Source: Tupaia tana
Lineage: Eukaryota; Chordata; Mammalia; Scandentia; Tupaiidae
DNA: 64,000 nt
Direction of reading: 5' to 3'
NCBI GenBank assembly: GCA_026018925.1
Contig: JAKSZU010000018.1
Location: 2,496,505 to 2,560,504 of the forward strand
Below the pieces are notes generated by a model. That model did not search any database. It worked only from the letters and a program-made list of their open reading frames with translations, and was not told the origin of the DNA. The position numbers were made by a program, and so were the translations under genes. This document shows, piece after piece, positions 20,712 to 31,235 of the stretch (position 1 is its first letter; the number at the start of each line of letters is the position of its first letter).

Positions 20712-21246
20712 GATGGTGATGATGATGATGGCCGTGATGGTGACGACGGTGGTGATACGATGGTGATTGATAGTGGTGGTGATTGATGTGATAATGGTGA
20801 TGGTGATAATGATGACAGTGATGGTGATAATGGTGATGGTTATGGTGGTGGTGGTGATGGTGATGATGGTAATGTTGGTGATGGAACTGATGGTGATGTG
20901 ATGATGGTGATGGTGGTGATGGTAGTTATGGTGATGGTGGTGATGGTAGTTATGGTCATGGTGGTGATGGTAGTTATGGTGATGGTGGTGATGGTGGTTA
21001 TGGTGATGGTGGTGATGGTGGTGGTGATGGTGATGATGATGGTAATGTTGGTGATGGAGGTGATGATGATGATGGTGATGGTGACAGTGGTGATGGTGGT
21101 TATGGTGATGGTGGTGATGGTGGTTATGGTGATGGTGATGATGGTGATGGTGATGATGGTAATGTTGGTGATGGTGGTGATAATGATATGATGGTGGTGA
21201 TAGTTATGGTAGTGATGGCGATAGTGATGATGATGGTGATGATGGC
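20712..21246. repeat. GGT/GAT triplet array (opposite orientation)
   Basis: About 535 bp of GATGGTGGT-type units with GTTATG and AATGTT interruptions. Groups such as GATGGTGGTGATGGTAGTTA recur at about 18-21-bp spacing. It is the reverse-complement type of the CAC/CAT array 2.8 kb upstream. The Met/Val-rich plus frame and Thr/Ile/His-rich minus frame are repeat translation only. Confidence 0.96.
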
Positions 21247-22971
21247 AGCTAAGAGCCACCTTAGGGTGTGCTAGGGGTCCATCACGGCGGTGCTGACTGT
21301 GCACAGGTGTTTCACTGACTGTCTCAGAAGATGGGTAGATGAGACCTCGTATGTGCCCAGTCCCCACTCTGCTCTCCTTAGAACTCTAGGCTGTGCCCTC
21401 ACATGATGTTCTTTGTGTCCTGTATCAAGTTCTTACATTAGATGTCATGGACACTGTCACGGTCTTCCGGTCCAAGCCATCTGTTTTCTCTACATGGAGC
21501 GTGAGGGGCTGGCTTTGGCGTACCACAAGCACAGGGAGCAGGCACAGGCAGAGCCGTCAGAACCACTCTGCTGCGGGACGGGGGCTCTGAGGGAGCGCCG
21601 AGTCAGAGCCGCCTTGTTCGCTGTGCCTTCTCTGCCGCCTTCACGAGCTCCGAGCGAGCCCTCCCAGGGGCACTTCCAGGGCAGCAGGTGGGAGAGTAGA
21701 GCAGCTCGGGTCAAAGGCGAAGAGAAAACAGCCTCTCACCCGATGAACCGTCCCAATTTAATTAGGGGGAAAAGCCCGAATCAGACAATGTGTGACTTGG
21801 TCAGGCCCCTGGTCCCTCCTGCAAAACGGCGACAGCAAAAGGGCCTGAGTCTGACAAAGCGGGCCTTCCCCGAGGGCCTGCTGGTGCCTCACGGGCGTCA
21901 GCATGGAGGGTTATGGTGACTTCAAGTCAGCAAGTTGGTGCGACTCCAGTCCAACTGCAAACGGTTTCTAGGGCTGTGCGTTTTAAGATCTTCACAAATA
22001 AAAGGTAATTTTGAAAATATGGCCGCAGCACAGTGTGTCTTAAGAGCATGCCAGCCTGCAGCATGTCACCCTGTCCTCACCACAGTTTGTCTGGGCAGTT
22101 ACCACCTAAAACTGAAGCTGAACCGACCACCTGAGCAGGTTCCGGTAGCTTTTTGCTGCTCACCTAAAGACACGTCAGCAAGGTAAACTGGATGGGCAAG
22201 TGAACTCCTGCTGCCTGACCTGTCCTCGGTGGTGACAGGTGGCCCTGGTCTACGCGGGATGAGGAAGAAGGTTAAATTGTGTTTCAGTGATTACTGTCCC
22301 ACCGAGAGGAAAAAAGTTCTCTGGAACGCGTCACCCTTTGGGATTCGAACCTGGAGACTGTGGAGTGTCCAGGGCACAGGCTACTGTGTGACATAGCTGT
22401 CTAGTGATTGCAGGTGTCTGGTTTCTAGATCGGCATGGCCATCCACGCCGGGTCGCAGGCGGATTAGCACCTGAACGGAGCATGCTCCTGTGGCTGCGGG
22501 GAGGCCAGCTGGCCGAGAGGGGCCCACAGAAGGCTGTGGGTACGAAGCCCGCGCTAGAGAGCCTCGGGGAGCTGGCGTCGCAGGAGCGGCCGCCACGTGC
22601 CCTTGTGTGTGCGTGTGGGACGGCTGAGACAGCCCGCGCACCGCCCGTCTTGGCTGGGAGGCGACTGCCTCGTGGGCAGGCTCTGCCTGCTAGTCTCACT
22701 TTTCTCTCCGCAGGATGCTGTGCACCTGCTTCTTCGTGGGTGTCTAGTCTCCGCCTGGAGTCCGCTGGGTTTCAGGCTGCCGCCTCTCTCGGAGACCCCA
22801 GCAGCAAGTCACTGCCCCAGGGGGCTTCCCTGGCAGACCTGCTCTGAAGGAAAGGGCGGGTCCCACCACAGACACCGGCCGAGCCGTCGTCACACACGAC
22901 ACAGGTCCTGACCGCAGGGATTGTGTTTGATTGTGTCAGTTCCCAGCCCAGGCATGGAAAGAGCAGAAACC
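21247..22971. other. Unassigned unique sequence with AT-rich islands
   Basis: No gene is recognised. 21740-21800 (CCAATTTAATTAGGGGG) and 21930-22150 (TTCACAAATAAAAGGTAATT) are AT-rich pockets that could be conserved noncoding DNA. 22460-22720 is GC-rich with many overlapping chance frames. Confidence 0.35.
22325..22425 (-). repeat. Possible degraded tRNA/SINE head
   Basis: The minus strand contains a perfect B-box word GGTTCGAATCC (plus 22340-22350) preceded by CCCTGGACACTCCA, reminiscent of CTGGACTCCCA in the window's SINE heads. An A box is not convincing and no acceptor-stem pairing is visible, so it is not a functional tRNA gene. Confidence 0.3.
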
Positions 22972-23215
22972 GAGGCCAGCAGGTGGCGTAACGGTTACAT
23001 CGCTAGACTCCCTCCTGGCCAACTGCAGTTCGAGTCCTGGACCCAGTGGCTTAAAACTCACACCAGGTGTGTGTTTGTGTGTGCCCAAACTCCTGAGAGG
23101 AGAATGGAGGAGAAGAGACCGTGGCATGGCCATCTCCACTGGGTGGTGATTTCTCACTTTCTGTCTCTCTAGCAAACAGACACACCCAAAAATCTCTCTT
23201 AGAAAAAGAAAAAGC
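22972..23215 (+). mobile_element. tRNA-derived SINE, long type
   Basis: It starts GAGGCCAGCAGGTGGCGTAA, so the A box TGGCGTAACGG is intact. The B box AGTTCGAGTCC lies at about 23028-23038. The CTGAGAGGAGAATGGAGGAG block, the GGGTGGTGATTTCTCAC word and an A-rich tail (GAAAAAGAAAAAG) follow. It abuts the next SINE in the same orientation. Confidence 0.9.
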
Positions 23216-23218
23216 AGA

Positions 23219-23394
23219 GGGTCGGCCAGTGGCATGGTGATTGAGGGCGCTGGACTCCCACATGGCTGATCGCAGTTTGAATCCCGGACCTGGGGGCTTG
23301 CTTTCTCACTTTCTTTCTCTCTCTCTCTCACTCGCTAGCTCTGTCCCTTTCTAGTCAAATAAAAATAAAATAAATAAAGTTAAATAAAATATTT
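23219..23394 (+). mobile_element. tRNA-derived SINE, short type
   Basis: A GGTCGGCCAGTGGCATGGTG head with B box AGTTTGAATCC is followed directly by GGGGGCTTGCTTTCTCAC. It therefore lacks the roughly 110-bp middle section of the long type. The tail is AATAAAAATAAAATAAATAA rather than pure A. It shares this tail type (TAGTCAAATAAA, TTGTCAAGTTAAA) with the copy at 57185. Confidence 0.85.
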
Positions 23395-23396
23395 CC

Positions 23397-23422
23397 TTTT
23401 TTTTTTTTTAAAAAAAAAAAAA
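23397..23422. repeat. T13-A13 palindrome
   Basis: Thirteen T are followed immediately by thirteen A. The symmetry extends a few bases outwards (TTTCC on the left, GGAAA-like on the right). It is a self-complementary sequence prone to hairpin formation and slippage, lying directly after a SINE tail. Confidence 0.9.
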
Positions 23423-24111
23423 GAAAGGAAAGAGAAAGCAGAAAGCAGTCTGAGACGCCACGAGAGGCGGTGCCCTGGACGGGCAGCCTCACAGCGGTGC
23501 TTCGTGGCGGAGAGGGGAGTGTCAGAAACACGCGACCTGGGCCCGGAGGTCCTGGCAGCCCCTTCAGGGAAGCCACCGGCATCACGCCCGTGCCAGCCTC
23601 CCAGGAGAGAAGGCACAGCCTGCCCCGAGGACTAATTTCAGCCCAAACCATCCACCTTAGAGCGTCCCCTAGCCCCTGGTGTCCGGGCCAGCCACGCTGG
23701 GGAAGGGACAAGGCCAGCGTGGAGGAGGAGCAGTGACCCACACCGGGGACTCCCAGGTCTGCCGGGGTCGGCGCAGTGACAGACAGGATGGCACGGCACA
23801 CGGTCACTGCAGCTCCTGGTTGGTCGTCCCGCAGCCGGAACACAGCCTCGCCTCATGGCTGGGCTCGCTTGGACTCAGAGAGAAGCAAGCAGGGCCTCCT
23901 AGCAGAGGCGCCCCCGGGCGGGGGTGCCCGCCATGCTCTCTGCCCAGCCAGAAGACACCGGCCTGACACCAGATCTACACTTGGCCCAGGTTGGAGGCTG
24001 ACTCTGCTCAGTGCTTAGAAAGAGACCACCAGCATTTTCGGTGACTTCAGCCCACGCGTCTTCATCTATGGTGGTTTACTTGTTGGTCTGCAGTGTTTCG
24101 AAACAGGGACA
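23423..24111. other. Unassigned GC-rich unique sequence
   Basis: Purine-rich for the first 30 bp, then ordinary GC-rich unique DNA. No gene or known repeat is seen. Confidence 0.4.
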
Positions 24112-24323
24112 TGCGGAGAGGCAGGGTGCATGGAGGTCCAGGTGGCTGGATCCCACACGACCGCTATGTAGTTCAAGTCTCCGACCCAGCGGCTTGAGAG
24201 TCAGGCCAGGCGCATGTACCGGCATGCTCAAAATCCCTAGAGGAGAATAGAGAGGGGATTGAGGTGTGGCTACCCCCCAGGGGGTGCTTTACTCACTTCC
24301 CTTTCTCTGAGAGCACATACACC

Positions 24324-24357
<34 letters not shown>

Positions 24358-24385
24358 TACAAAATAAAAAACAAACAAAAATCAG
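24112..24385 (+). mobile_element. Degraded tRNA-derived SINE with long A tail
   Basis: The head is scrambled but GTAGTTCAAGTCTCCGACCC gives a decayed B box. The GCGGCTTGAGAGTCAGGCCA, CCCTAGAGGAGAATAGAGAG and CCCCCCAGGGGGTGCTTTAC blocks follow in the family order. The tail is A26 at about 24325-24350, then a further A-rich stretch. It is an older copy than those with intact boxes. Confidence 0.75.
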
Positions 24386-26574
24386 GGTCATGTCACCTAT
24401 GAACCCAGCTATTCTGCCTTTGCCTTTCTTGGTAAACCTGGAAGGTCTGGCCACGGTGTCCTAGGACACCCCCATGTTGCTGCCCCAGGACTGAGAGCCA
24501 GGGCTCAGCCACGGCTGGGGTGTGGGCAAGGCGCGGGCTCTCGGGTTGCCAGGGTCCAGTCCCCACCACCCCATCCCCTGTGCCCATGTCCTCACTAGTC
24601 CACACTGTCATCCCGGGCCCGGTAGGCCGTGGGTTTGCCTCACTCTGAGCATGTGTCTTCTGCGACATTTTACAAACGCTGTGGGGCAGAGCCATCCCCA
24701 GCCGAAGTGCCTCACGAAGGCGCCGTGGGTCGGGTCACCGATGGGGGAAGCTGATAGCCACGGGTTAACGAGGTTTCTGCTCTGGGAGGATATAGGAACG
24801 TCCCCCAGAGGGGACCTGAACTTTCGCCCACCTATCTGATCCGTCCCTAATTGGTACCAATTGGTATCCCCTGCCCGTGCTTTCTTTGTAATGGAGACGC
24901 GGTTCTTATTTTCCCTTAGGTGACCCCTCCTTCCACGGCCACTGGGGTCACAGAGCTGGGGCAGGCACATTTACTTTCTGGTGTCTAAACTCCCCATCTC
25001 TCTCCTCTGAAAAGCAGCCCCTTACTTGTGCTTAAACCCCGGGAGCTACGGTCGCCTCGCCACCCGGCAGTGCCAGGTCTCCCAGCCACGCCCGCCTGTG
25101 TTCTGCCACTCGTGCATCTCCGGGAGATGCTCACTGCAGAGGGAGGTGTCCGGGGCTGGGGTCTGTCCTCGCTGGCCTTGCAAACCGCATAGGAGGTCAC
25201 TGTCGGTAGAACTGTGAGCTGGGGATTGGTTCAAGTCCCTGCTGTGCCCTCTGACCTCTGACCTCTGACAGCGGGATCTTATGGTGGGGAGGGTGATTCC
25301 CACAGGGATGGCCCGGAGTCTGAGCTGAATGAGGGCCCAGGCGGGACCCCTTCCAGCAAGGAGGCGCTGCTGGTGTGGGGCTGACTCCTTCCGGGTTAAC
25401 TGCCCGAGTGCTCAGCGTGGAAAATGACCAAGAAGACCATTCGCCTTTTCCCGTGGGCTTCATCCTCCCCAGGAAGCCCCGAGAGAGGCTGGGGCAGCAC
25501 ACGGCCCCTGGGCAGGCACTCCGTGATCTGTTCACGCAACTAACCCGGAGCGGTGACCCGCTGGGCCCCGGGGACGAGCAGCACACGGGGGCGTGACGGG
25601 GCGGGGGGGGTCTGCCGTCAGCCCGTCGCCCGGCTGCCGGCTGTGTGGACGGCGCTCAGGCGAGGGGCCACGGTGCCCAGGCTTTCTCCTGCCACTCCTG
25701 GAGTTTAAGGCATGAACCCGGAACCTCACAGGGGACATGGAGACAGTTCAGCCACCGAAGCCGAGTCCTACTGCAGCATGCGGAGAGGCGGGGAGCACAG
25801 CCCCTGGGAGCTTCTAGAAGTGGGGAAGCAGCCCCCAGCTCCCGCCTCGGCTCAATAAACAGCAGCAGATGGGGGCTCCGTCCTTCTCTGAGGGCTGGTG
25901 CAGAGGCGCTCTGGGGCTGAGGCTAGGCCAGCTCGGCGGGGGGGTCTCCTGGAAGCTGGGGTCTGGGAAGCTCCACACACCCAGTGCAGAGGTCTGTCCC
26001 CCCGTCCCAGCCCCACCCCCTAACCCTCAGAACATCAGCAGCTGCACCTCTGCCCTCTGTCAGGGGTGAGGGGAGCCCTGCGGGCACCGGGAGGCAAGAG
26101 GAGATGCCCAGAAGTGTGGGTGTAGGGGTCCCCAGTGACCCGGCCCTGCAGCCCCTCGGGCACTGAGTCCAGCCTGTCCTTGCAGGCACCCTTGGGCTCA
26201 GTGCCCTGCACTTAGGGAGGGGACGGCAGCCCAGGTGAGAGCTCAGGCCCGAAGGCCGCGGGTGTGACCCCACCTGCATGAGACGGCCAGAGCACACACA
26301 GGCAGAGGGGGCGGCTAGTGCGGGCGGCTAGTGGGACGGGCTTCTCTCGAGGTGACAGGATGCCTGGCGTGGGGTATGGTGACAGCTGCCCCACGGCCCG
26401 CTGCATGAAATGCCCTGAGTTAAATGGAAGTGGCTCCGGCGACACATTCCCTACCACGCGGATTGGACCACCACAGCGAGATGGCAGTGGGAGGTCAGGG
26501 CTGTCAGGGGTTCGGGAAGGAGATGACGCCTCCGAGAGGGACGAACACACCGTCCCTGAAACGGGAGCAGGGCT
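24386..26574. other. Unassigned GC-rich unique sequence
   Basis: No gene is recognised. A 7-bp tandem CTCTGAC repeat (3 copies) sits at 25250-25270. GGTTCAAGTCCCTGCTGTGC at 25229 suggests a MIR scrap of about 60 bp. The 193-codon plus frame ending near 26899 reads through a SINE and is not a gene. Confidence 0.4.
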
Positions 26575-26840
26575 TTATTTTTTGGCAGAGGTGTGTGTGT
26601 GTTTGTTCGCTATAGGGCGCGTGTGCTCTCCAGAAAGAGAGAGGCGGAGACAGAAAGCAAGAAATCACCCCCCGAGGGAGGGCCACGCCGCAATCCCTTC
26701 TCTTCCATTCCCCTCTTGGGATCTTGGGCACGCACGCACATGCTCCCAGCGTGAATTTAAGCTACCGGGTCCGGGACGCGAACCACAGTTGACTACGTGG
26801 GAGCCCAGCGACATAGCCATTACACCAACTGCTAGTCCCA
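26575..26840 (-). mobile_element. tRNA-derived SINE, long type
   Basis: On the minus strand it starts GGGACTAGCAGTTGGTGTAA with B box GGTTCGCGTCC. It has the full middle block (GTGCGTGCGTGCCCAAGATC, GGAATGGAAGAGAAGGGATT) and ends in CTCTGCCAAAAAATAAA. The tail is short. The GTAGTCAACTGTGGTTCGCG variant makes it close to the copy at 29041. Confidence 0.9.
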
Positions 26841-27232
26841 GACAGTGTTTTATTATACGGGAAAGAAAGCACGTCCCCTCGGAAAGCTTCCGGCAGTGAG
26901 CAGGTGCAGAGGAGCAGGGAGATGATGCCTGGGGACCCTCAGCAGGGGAGCAGGGATCGGACCGCTCCGCCCCACACGGCGGCTGGAGGCAGCGGAGCCG
27001 AGCCCGGAATGCTGCATGAAACCGCCTCGTCCTGAGGACGCTCGACTCACCCGGCCGTCGGTTACACGAGAGGGCAAGGACTTTCGGGCATTCGAGGGCC
27101 GGGACCCCCACTTCCTACACCTTTTCTCAGAAAACTGACTGAGGACATTCTCCACCAAACTGGGGATCTGACGGAGGAAGAGAAAACACAGCACCTCCCC
27201 CGGGACAGAGGCGAAGACCCGAGTCAGCTAGC

Positions 27233-27781
27233 CAGGGTGCCTGCAGTGGGGGAAGTGGGGTCTGTGTATGATGTGCACAGCCGGGGTCCCTGCAGCCAGG
27301 GGGAGTGGGGTCCGTGTATGATGTGTGCAGCCGGGGGAGTGGGGTCCGTGTATGATGTGTGCAGCCGGGGGAGTGGGGTCTGTGTATGATGTGTACAGCC
27401 GGGGTGCCTGCAGCGGGGGGAGTGGGGTCCGTGTATGATGTGTACAGCCGGGGTGCCTGCAGCCGGGGGAGTGGGGTCCGTGTATGATGTGCACAGCCGG
27501 GGGAGTGGGGTCCGTGTATGATGTGTACAGCCGGGGTGCCTGCAGCCGGGGGAGTGGGGTCCGTGTATGATGTGTACAGCCGGGGTGCCTGCAGCGGGGG
27601 GAGTGGGGTCCGCGTATGATGTGTACAGCCGGGGTCCCTGCAGCCGGGGGAGTGGGGTCCGTGTATGATGTGCACAGCCGGGGGGAGTGGGGTCCGTGTA
27701 TGATGTGTGCAGCCGGGGGGAGTGGGGTCCGTGTATGATGTGCACAGCCGGGGGAGTGGGGTCTGTGTATGATGTGCACAC
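27233..27781. repeat. 34/49-bp composite minisatellite, about 13 copies
   Basis: Each unit carries GGGGAGTGGGGTCCGTGTAT followed by GATGTG and CACAGCCG or TACAGCCG. About half the units add a 15-bp GGGTGCCTGCAGCCG or GGGTCCCTGCAGCCG insert, so 34-bp and 49-bp units alternate irregularly. Minus-strand frames of up to 305 codons read HIIHGPHSPG repeats in three phases and are artefacts. Confidence 0.95.
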
Positions 27782-29027
27782 ACGCACACCTGTGCACACA
27801 CGCACCACTTTCTCGCCGTGTGATGCTCCTCCACTAGATATGCCATGGTGCCTAGACGCACACGGGGACAGCGAGGTGATTTGGCAGCGTGTGCTCTCAC
27901 AGGCAGTGCTGCGGTGTGTACCCGCATACACGGACATGCCTTAGGGTGCGTCCTAGAGATGAAGCTGCTGGAACTGCCCAACGGCCCCCGAAGGCCACAC
28001 CATGTTCTCCCTTCTCGGGAACATGCTGAGCGCCAAGAAAGCACAGGCAGAAAACGGCTTTTCCATCACTGCACGGACCAGTGCTCGGGCGGATTCGATG
28101 AGTGCTGTTCTTCCTAACATCGTGTTAAAACAAGGCACCAGAGACGGGCAGAAACACCCACAACCCGTCCGCTCTGTCACCATGCCTGCATGCTGCAGAG
28201 GCGGTGGAGGCAGCTTCTTCCAGGCTGCGGGGAGATGGCTCGGTCTGGCCGACTGGCCGTCTGCGGCTGGGGTGGGCTGGTTAGGAGCAATCGCCCGCGC
28301 ACCCCCTGGCCAGCTTGCCACCGCCGCGGCAGCCCACGCACCACAGTCCCCACGTCACGGGGACAGAGCAGCTTCTACCTCTGCCGAGAGCACACTGCCT
28401 CTGACATCCCGGGGCTGCGGAGACACGGCCACAGTGGTTCTTGCTCGTTCCCGCAGCTCGCTGTCACAGCCTCTGCCCCGGAGGAACGATGGCAGACCTA
28501 AGTCAGACGCGCCACGGGACGACGGCAGGCACGCGCGCTCTGGTCTGCAGACCACGTGTCCGTGAGCCTCGGGCGCCAGCGCAGTCGGAAGGACGGCGAC
28601 GCCAACCACCAGACACAAGATGTCAGACCGTGCTGGCTCTCGGCGTGTGGCCCCTCTCCCCGACCCCAGGTTCCTAGTGGCCCTAACGTCCACACACATG
28701 GCGAGCCCACACAGGGGTAAGAGTGAGGGTGCCCCACCCACAGGCAGTGTGAGCGCACCAGCAGGGCGCAGCAGGTTGGGCCTGGCTTCCGGCACAGTCC
28801 GCCTGGACACGCCTCGGCCCAGCTGTGTCCGCGGATCCGTCCTGGCACCTCAGGCCAGGGCCGCCCAGAAGGCTGTGTCTGGGGCTCGGTCTAACCTGTG
28901 GCTTCCTGTGCGAAGCGGCCCAGCTTCAAAACCTTCGCCCAGAGTGTGTGCCCCTGTGCGGAAACCGCTCCTGATGACGGAACGAGCAGCTCTCGGATCG
29001 CCCAAAATTCTTCCAGGAATTTATTTG
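27782..29027. other. Unassigned GC/CpG-rich unique sequence
   Basis: CA-rich at 27776-27812, then GC-rich unique DNA with frequent CpG at 28230-28560. Frames of 100-190 codons on both strands overlap and show no recognisable domain. No exon could be supported. Confidence 0.4.
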
Positions 29028-29315
29028 AAAAGCGTGTGGTGGGACCAGCAGTTAGCGTAATGGCTATGTCACTGGATTCCCACGTAGTTGACTGCGGTTC
29101 GCGTCCCAGACCCGGTGGCTTAAAACTCACGCCGGGCGCGTGTGCGTGCGTGCCCAAGATCCTGAGAGGAGAATGGAGGAGAAGGGATTGCGGCGTGACC
29201 ATCCCCCCTGGGGGGTGATTTCTCGCTTTCTGTCTCTCTGTCTCTCTCTGTCTGTCTGGTGAGCGCACACGCCCTATAGAGAAAACCTCTCCAAAAAAAA
29301 AAAAAAGCGTGTGGT
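29028..29315 (+). mobile_element. tRNA-derived SINE with perfect 13-bp target duplication
   Basis: The element spans 29041-29302. A box TAGCGTAATGG lies at 29053-29063 and B box GGTTCGCGTCC at 29096-29106. The middle block and CCCCCCTGGGGGGTGATTTC are intact, and the (TCTG/TCTC) stretch and A tail are complete. It is flanked by AAAAGCGTGTGGT at 29028-29040 and again at 29303-29315, a perfect 13-bp duplication. It is the best-preserved copy in the window and could be close to an active source sequence. Confidence 0.96.
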
Positions 29316-29805
29316 CATCTTTATGTTTTATGTGAGCAAGTTTTCAAAAATTAACTTACACACACTGTCAGCGTCTTTATGAGATCTAGACTCATTTTCC
29401 CCACAGCGGTAAATTAACATGTTATCATGAAAATTCGGAGAAAACTCCCCACAAACAGGACCCCTAAATCCCAATTGATCTACATCTCAGTGGGACACGC
29501 AGCAACACAGGCTGCCACAGGCGACACAGGTGTCACTCCACAGACCGTTCTAGGGAGGGTCCTCAGCCGGCAGGTTTGGCAGCTCTCCGGACCCTCCTGA
29601 GCCGCAGCTGTCACGGTTTAAAGGAAGCCTGACGCTGTAGCTATGGTCTGAATTACGGTTGATGGGCCATGTCATGACATCATCAATAAACCGAGCATAA
29701 TGAAAAGAAATAACTTAATATGGGGTGTGGGAGGGCAGCCCAGGATTTGTCATGAAATTGCATTTTGCAGGCCATAAAATGCCGTTTTAGAAAGCACTGC
29801 CATGG
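29316..29805. promoter_or_regulatory. AT-rich candidate conserved noncoding block
   Basis: Two AT-rich cores stand out. 29316-29445 contains GGTAAATTAACATGTTATCATG. 29600-29790 contains TGTCATGACATCATCAATAA, TAATGAAAAGAAATAACTTAAT and GAAATTGCATTTTGCAGGCC. Words resembling CRE/AP-1 half sites, PBX/HOX (ATCAATAA) and CEBP/octamer-like (ATTGCATTTTG) cluster here. No repeat family is recognised; function is inferred from composition only. Confidence 0.35.
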
Positions 29806-31099
29806 GCCAGGCTGGGGCTGGGGTCCTGGTCACCCAGACGCTGGGTTCACGCTCTCTCCACAGAGTTCCCGCCCAATGCTGCCCGCGATCATTGGCTTGT
29901 CCCCAGTGGGTTGAACTGAGCGGGTTAATTCCAGAACTCTGGGTCTGAGTGAAGTCTTTTCCTGTAAGCTGTGGGCTGGCATTGCCAGCATCCTCTCCCG
30001 GGGGCCGCGGCGGGGGCCGTGTGATGGTGTCTTCCCGGGGCCTTCTGTCACTGTCTCCTGCTGGATGGAACTGCAGAACAGAACCCAGAGGGGAGTCCCA
30101 GAGCGGAGCCTCGGGGCTAACTTGAGCTCAGAGTAAAATGGGGCACTGCGGACCCCTTGGTGAGTTTTACCCAGGCTTCGCATTCTGTAAAGCTCACAGA
30201 TAAAGAGAAATCTTGTAACATGCTTTTCATTTCTGCTCTCTCCATACGTGTGTGGAAAAGATGCTTCCTTGGGAACTGAAAAGACTTGATCATTTGTTAC
30301 ATTCTGGGCCTTCAGAGGAGAATTACGGGTTTCTAGGCAGCCCGGAAGGGGCTGTGGCTCCGGGCTTTACCTACTGCATCTCCGCCAAGCCACCGGGCCA
30401 AGGGTGTGAAGGGGCTGAAGCCCAGCTTGGGACCTACTATGCATGCCGTGCACCACTGGGACTGCAGTGGAGAGGGTGACATTTTCCACGTTGGCCCCCA
30501 TGGGGTCTCTTCCTAATCTGCATGCTGGCCGGACAGACAGAAGGTAGACGCTCCGCACTGCGTCCGGTTGAACCCACTGTCGCGTCTCCGAGATCACCCC
30601 GTGGACTGCACTGGCACCCACAGCCGGCGGGAAGGGCCCGGGGCTCAAGGGCACGATGTGAAGGGGCGACGGGCCAGCCTGAGGGCGGACGCAGCTCATG
30701 GGTCCAACAGTGCCGGCCCCGGAAGCCGCGGCTGAGCGTCCTCCGACCCAGTTCTGCTCCCGCGCCCAGGAGCCCGGGACAGGAGCCCCGCACAGTCCCG
30801 CCGGCATTGCCTTTAACCGCCCCAGGCTAGGTGAGGCGTTCGCATAGTGATGATGTCTGCTCTCAGGACACACAGAAACCGGGCGCGTCTGACAGCCATG
30901 CTGACGGAGGGACCGCAGACAACTCCGAGAAAGGACGCGCCCTGCCCAAGCACAGCCGGCTGGTGGTGGGCAGGCCTTCCAGGGCAGGTGGTTGCAGGGC
31001 CCATGCCACCCACCCCCGCAGCCTCTGCTGCCCCAAGAGGGGCCGATGCGGGCCCAGGGACCGAGGGCAGTCTGTGCAGAGCATGAGTAAAGGCCCGGC
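29806..31099. other. Unassigned unique sequence
   Basis: GC-rich unique DNA with a less GC-rich section at 30180-30330. It contains the second copy (30827-30852) of a 26-bp motif also present at 19083. No gene is recognised. Confidence 0.4.
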
Positions 31100-31235
31100 G
31101 CCGGAACCCTGGCTCTCGTACCCCTACTCAGGGACCCTGGGCAAGGTGTTCACTGCCCTGGGGCTCGGTTTTCTCCTCCATAAAATGGGGTCACGACAGT
31201 GGCCACTCTCCTGGGGTTGTCTGCTGGGCGGGGCG
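31100..31235 (+). repeat. MIR SINE fragment
   Basis: The order is typical: GAACCCTGGCTCTCGTACCC, then ACCCTGGGCAAGGTGTTCAC, CTCGGTTTTCTCCTCCATAA, AATGGGG and a TCCTGGGGTTGTC word. These correspond to the MIR core and the ctcagtttcctcatctgtaaaatgggg stretch. Confidence 0.8.

Noticed and set aside
20840..21367. 175-codon Thr/Ile/His-rich minus-strand frame
   Set aside because: Translation of the GGT/GAT array.
22325..22425. Independent tRNA gene on minus strand
   Set aside because: Perfect B box only; no A box or cloverleaf pairing found by eye.
27127..28044. 305-codon HIIHGPHSPG repeat protein
   Set aside because: The same peptide repeat appears in three frames of the minisatellite, as expected of a tandem DNA repeat rather than a coding gene.
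29041..29115. Functional tRNA gene in the SINE heads
   Set aside because: A and B boxes are present but the acceptor and anticodon stems do not pair; these are SINE promoters.
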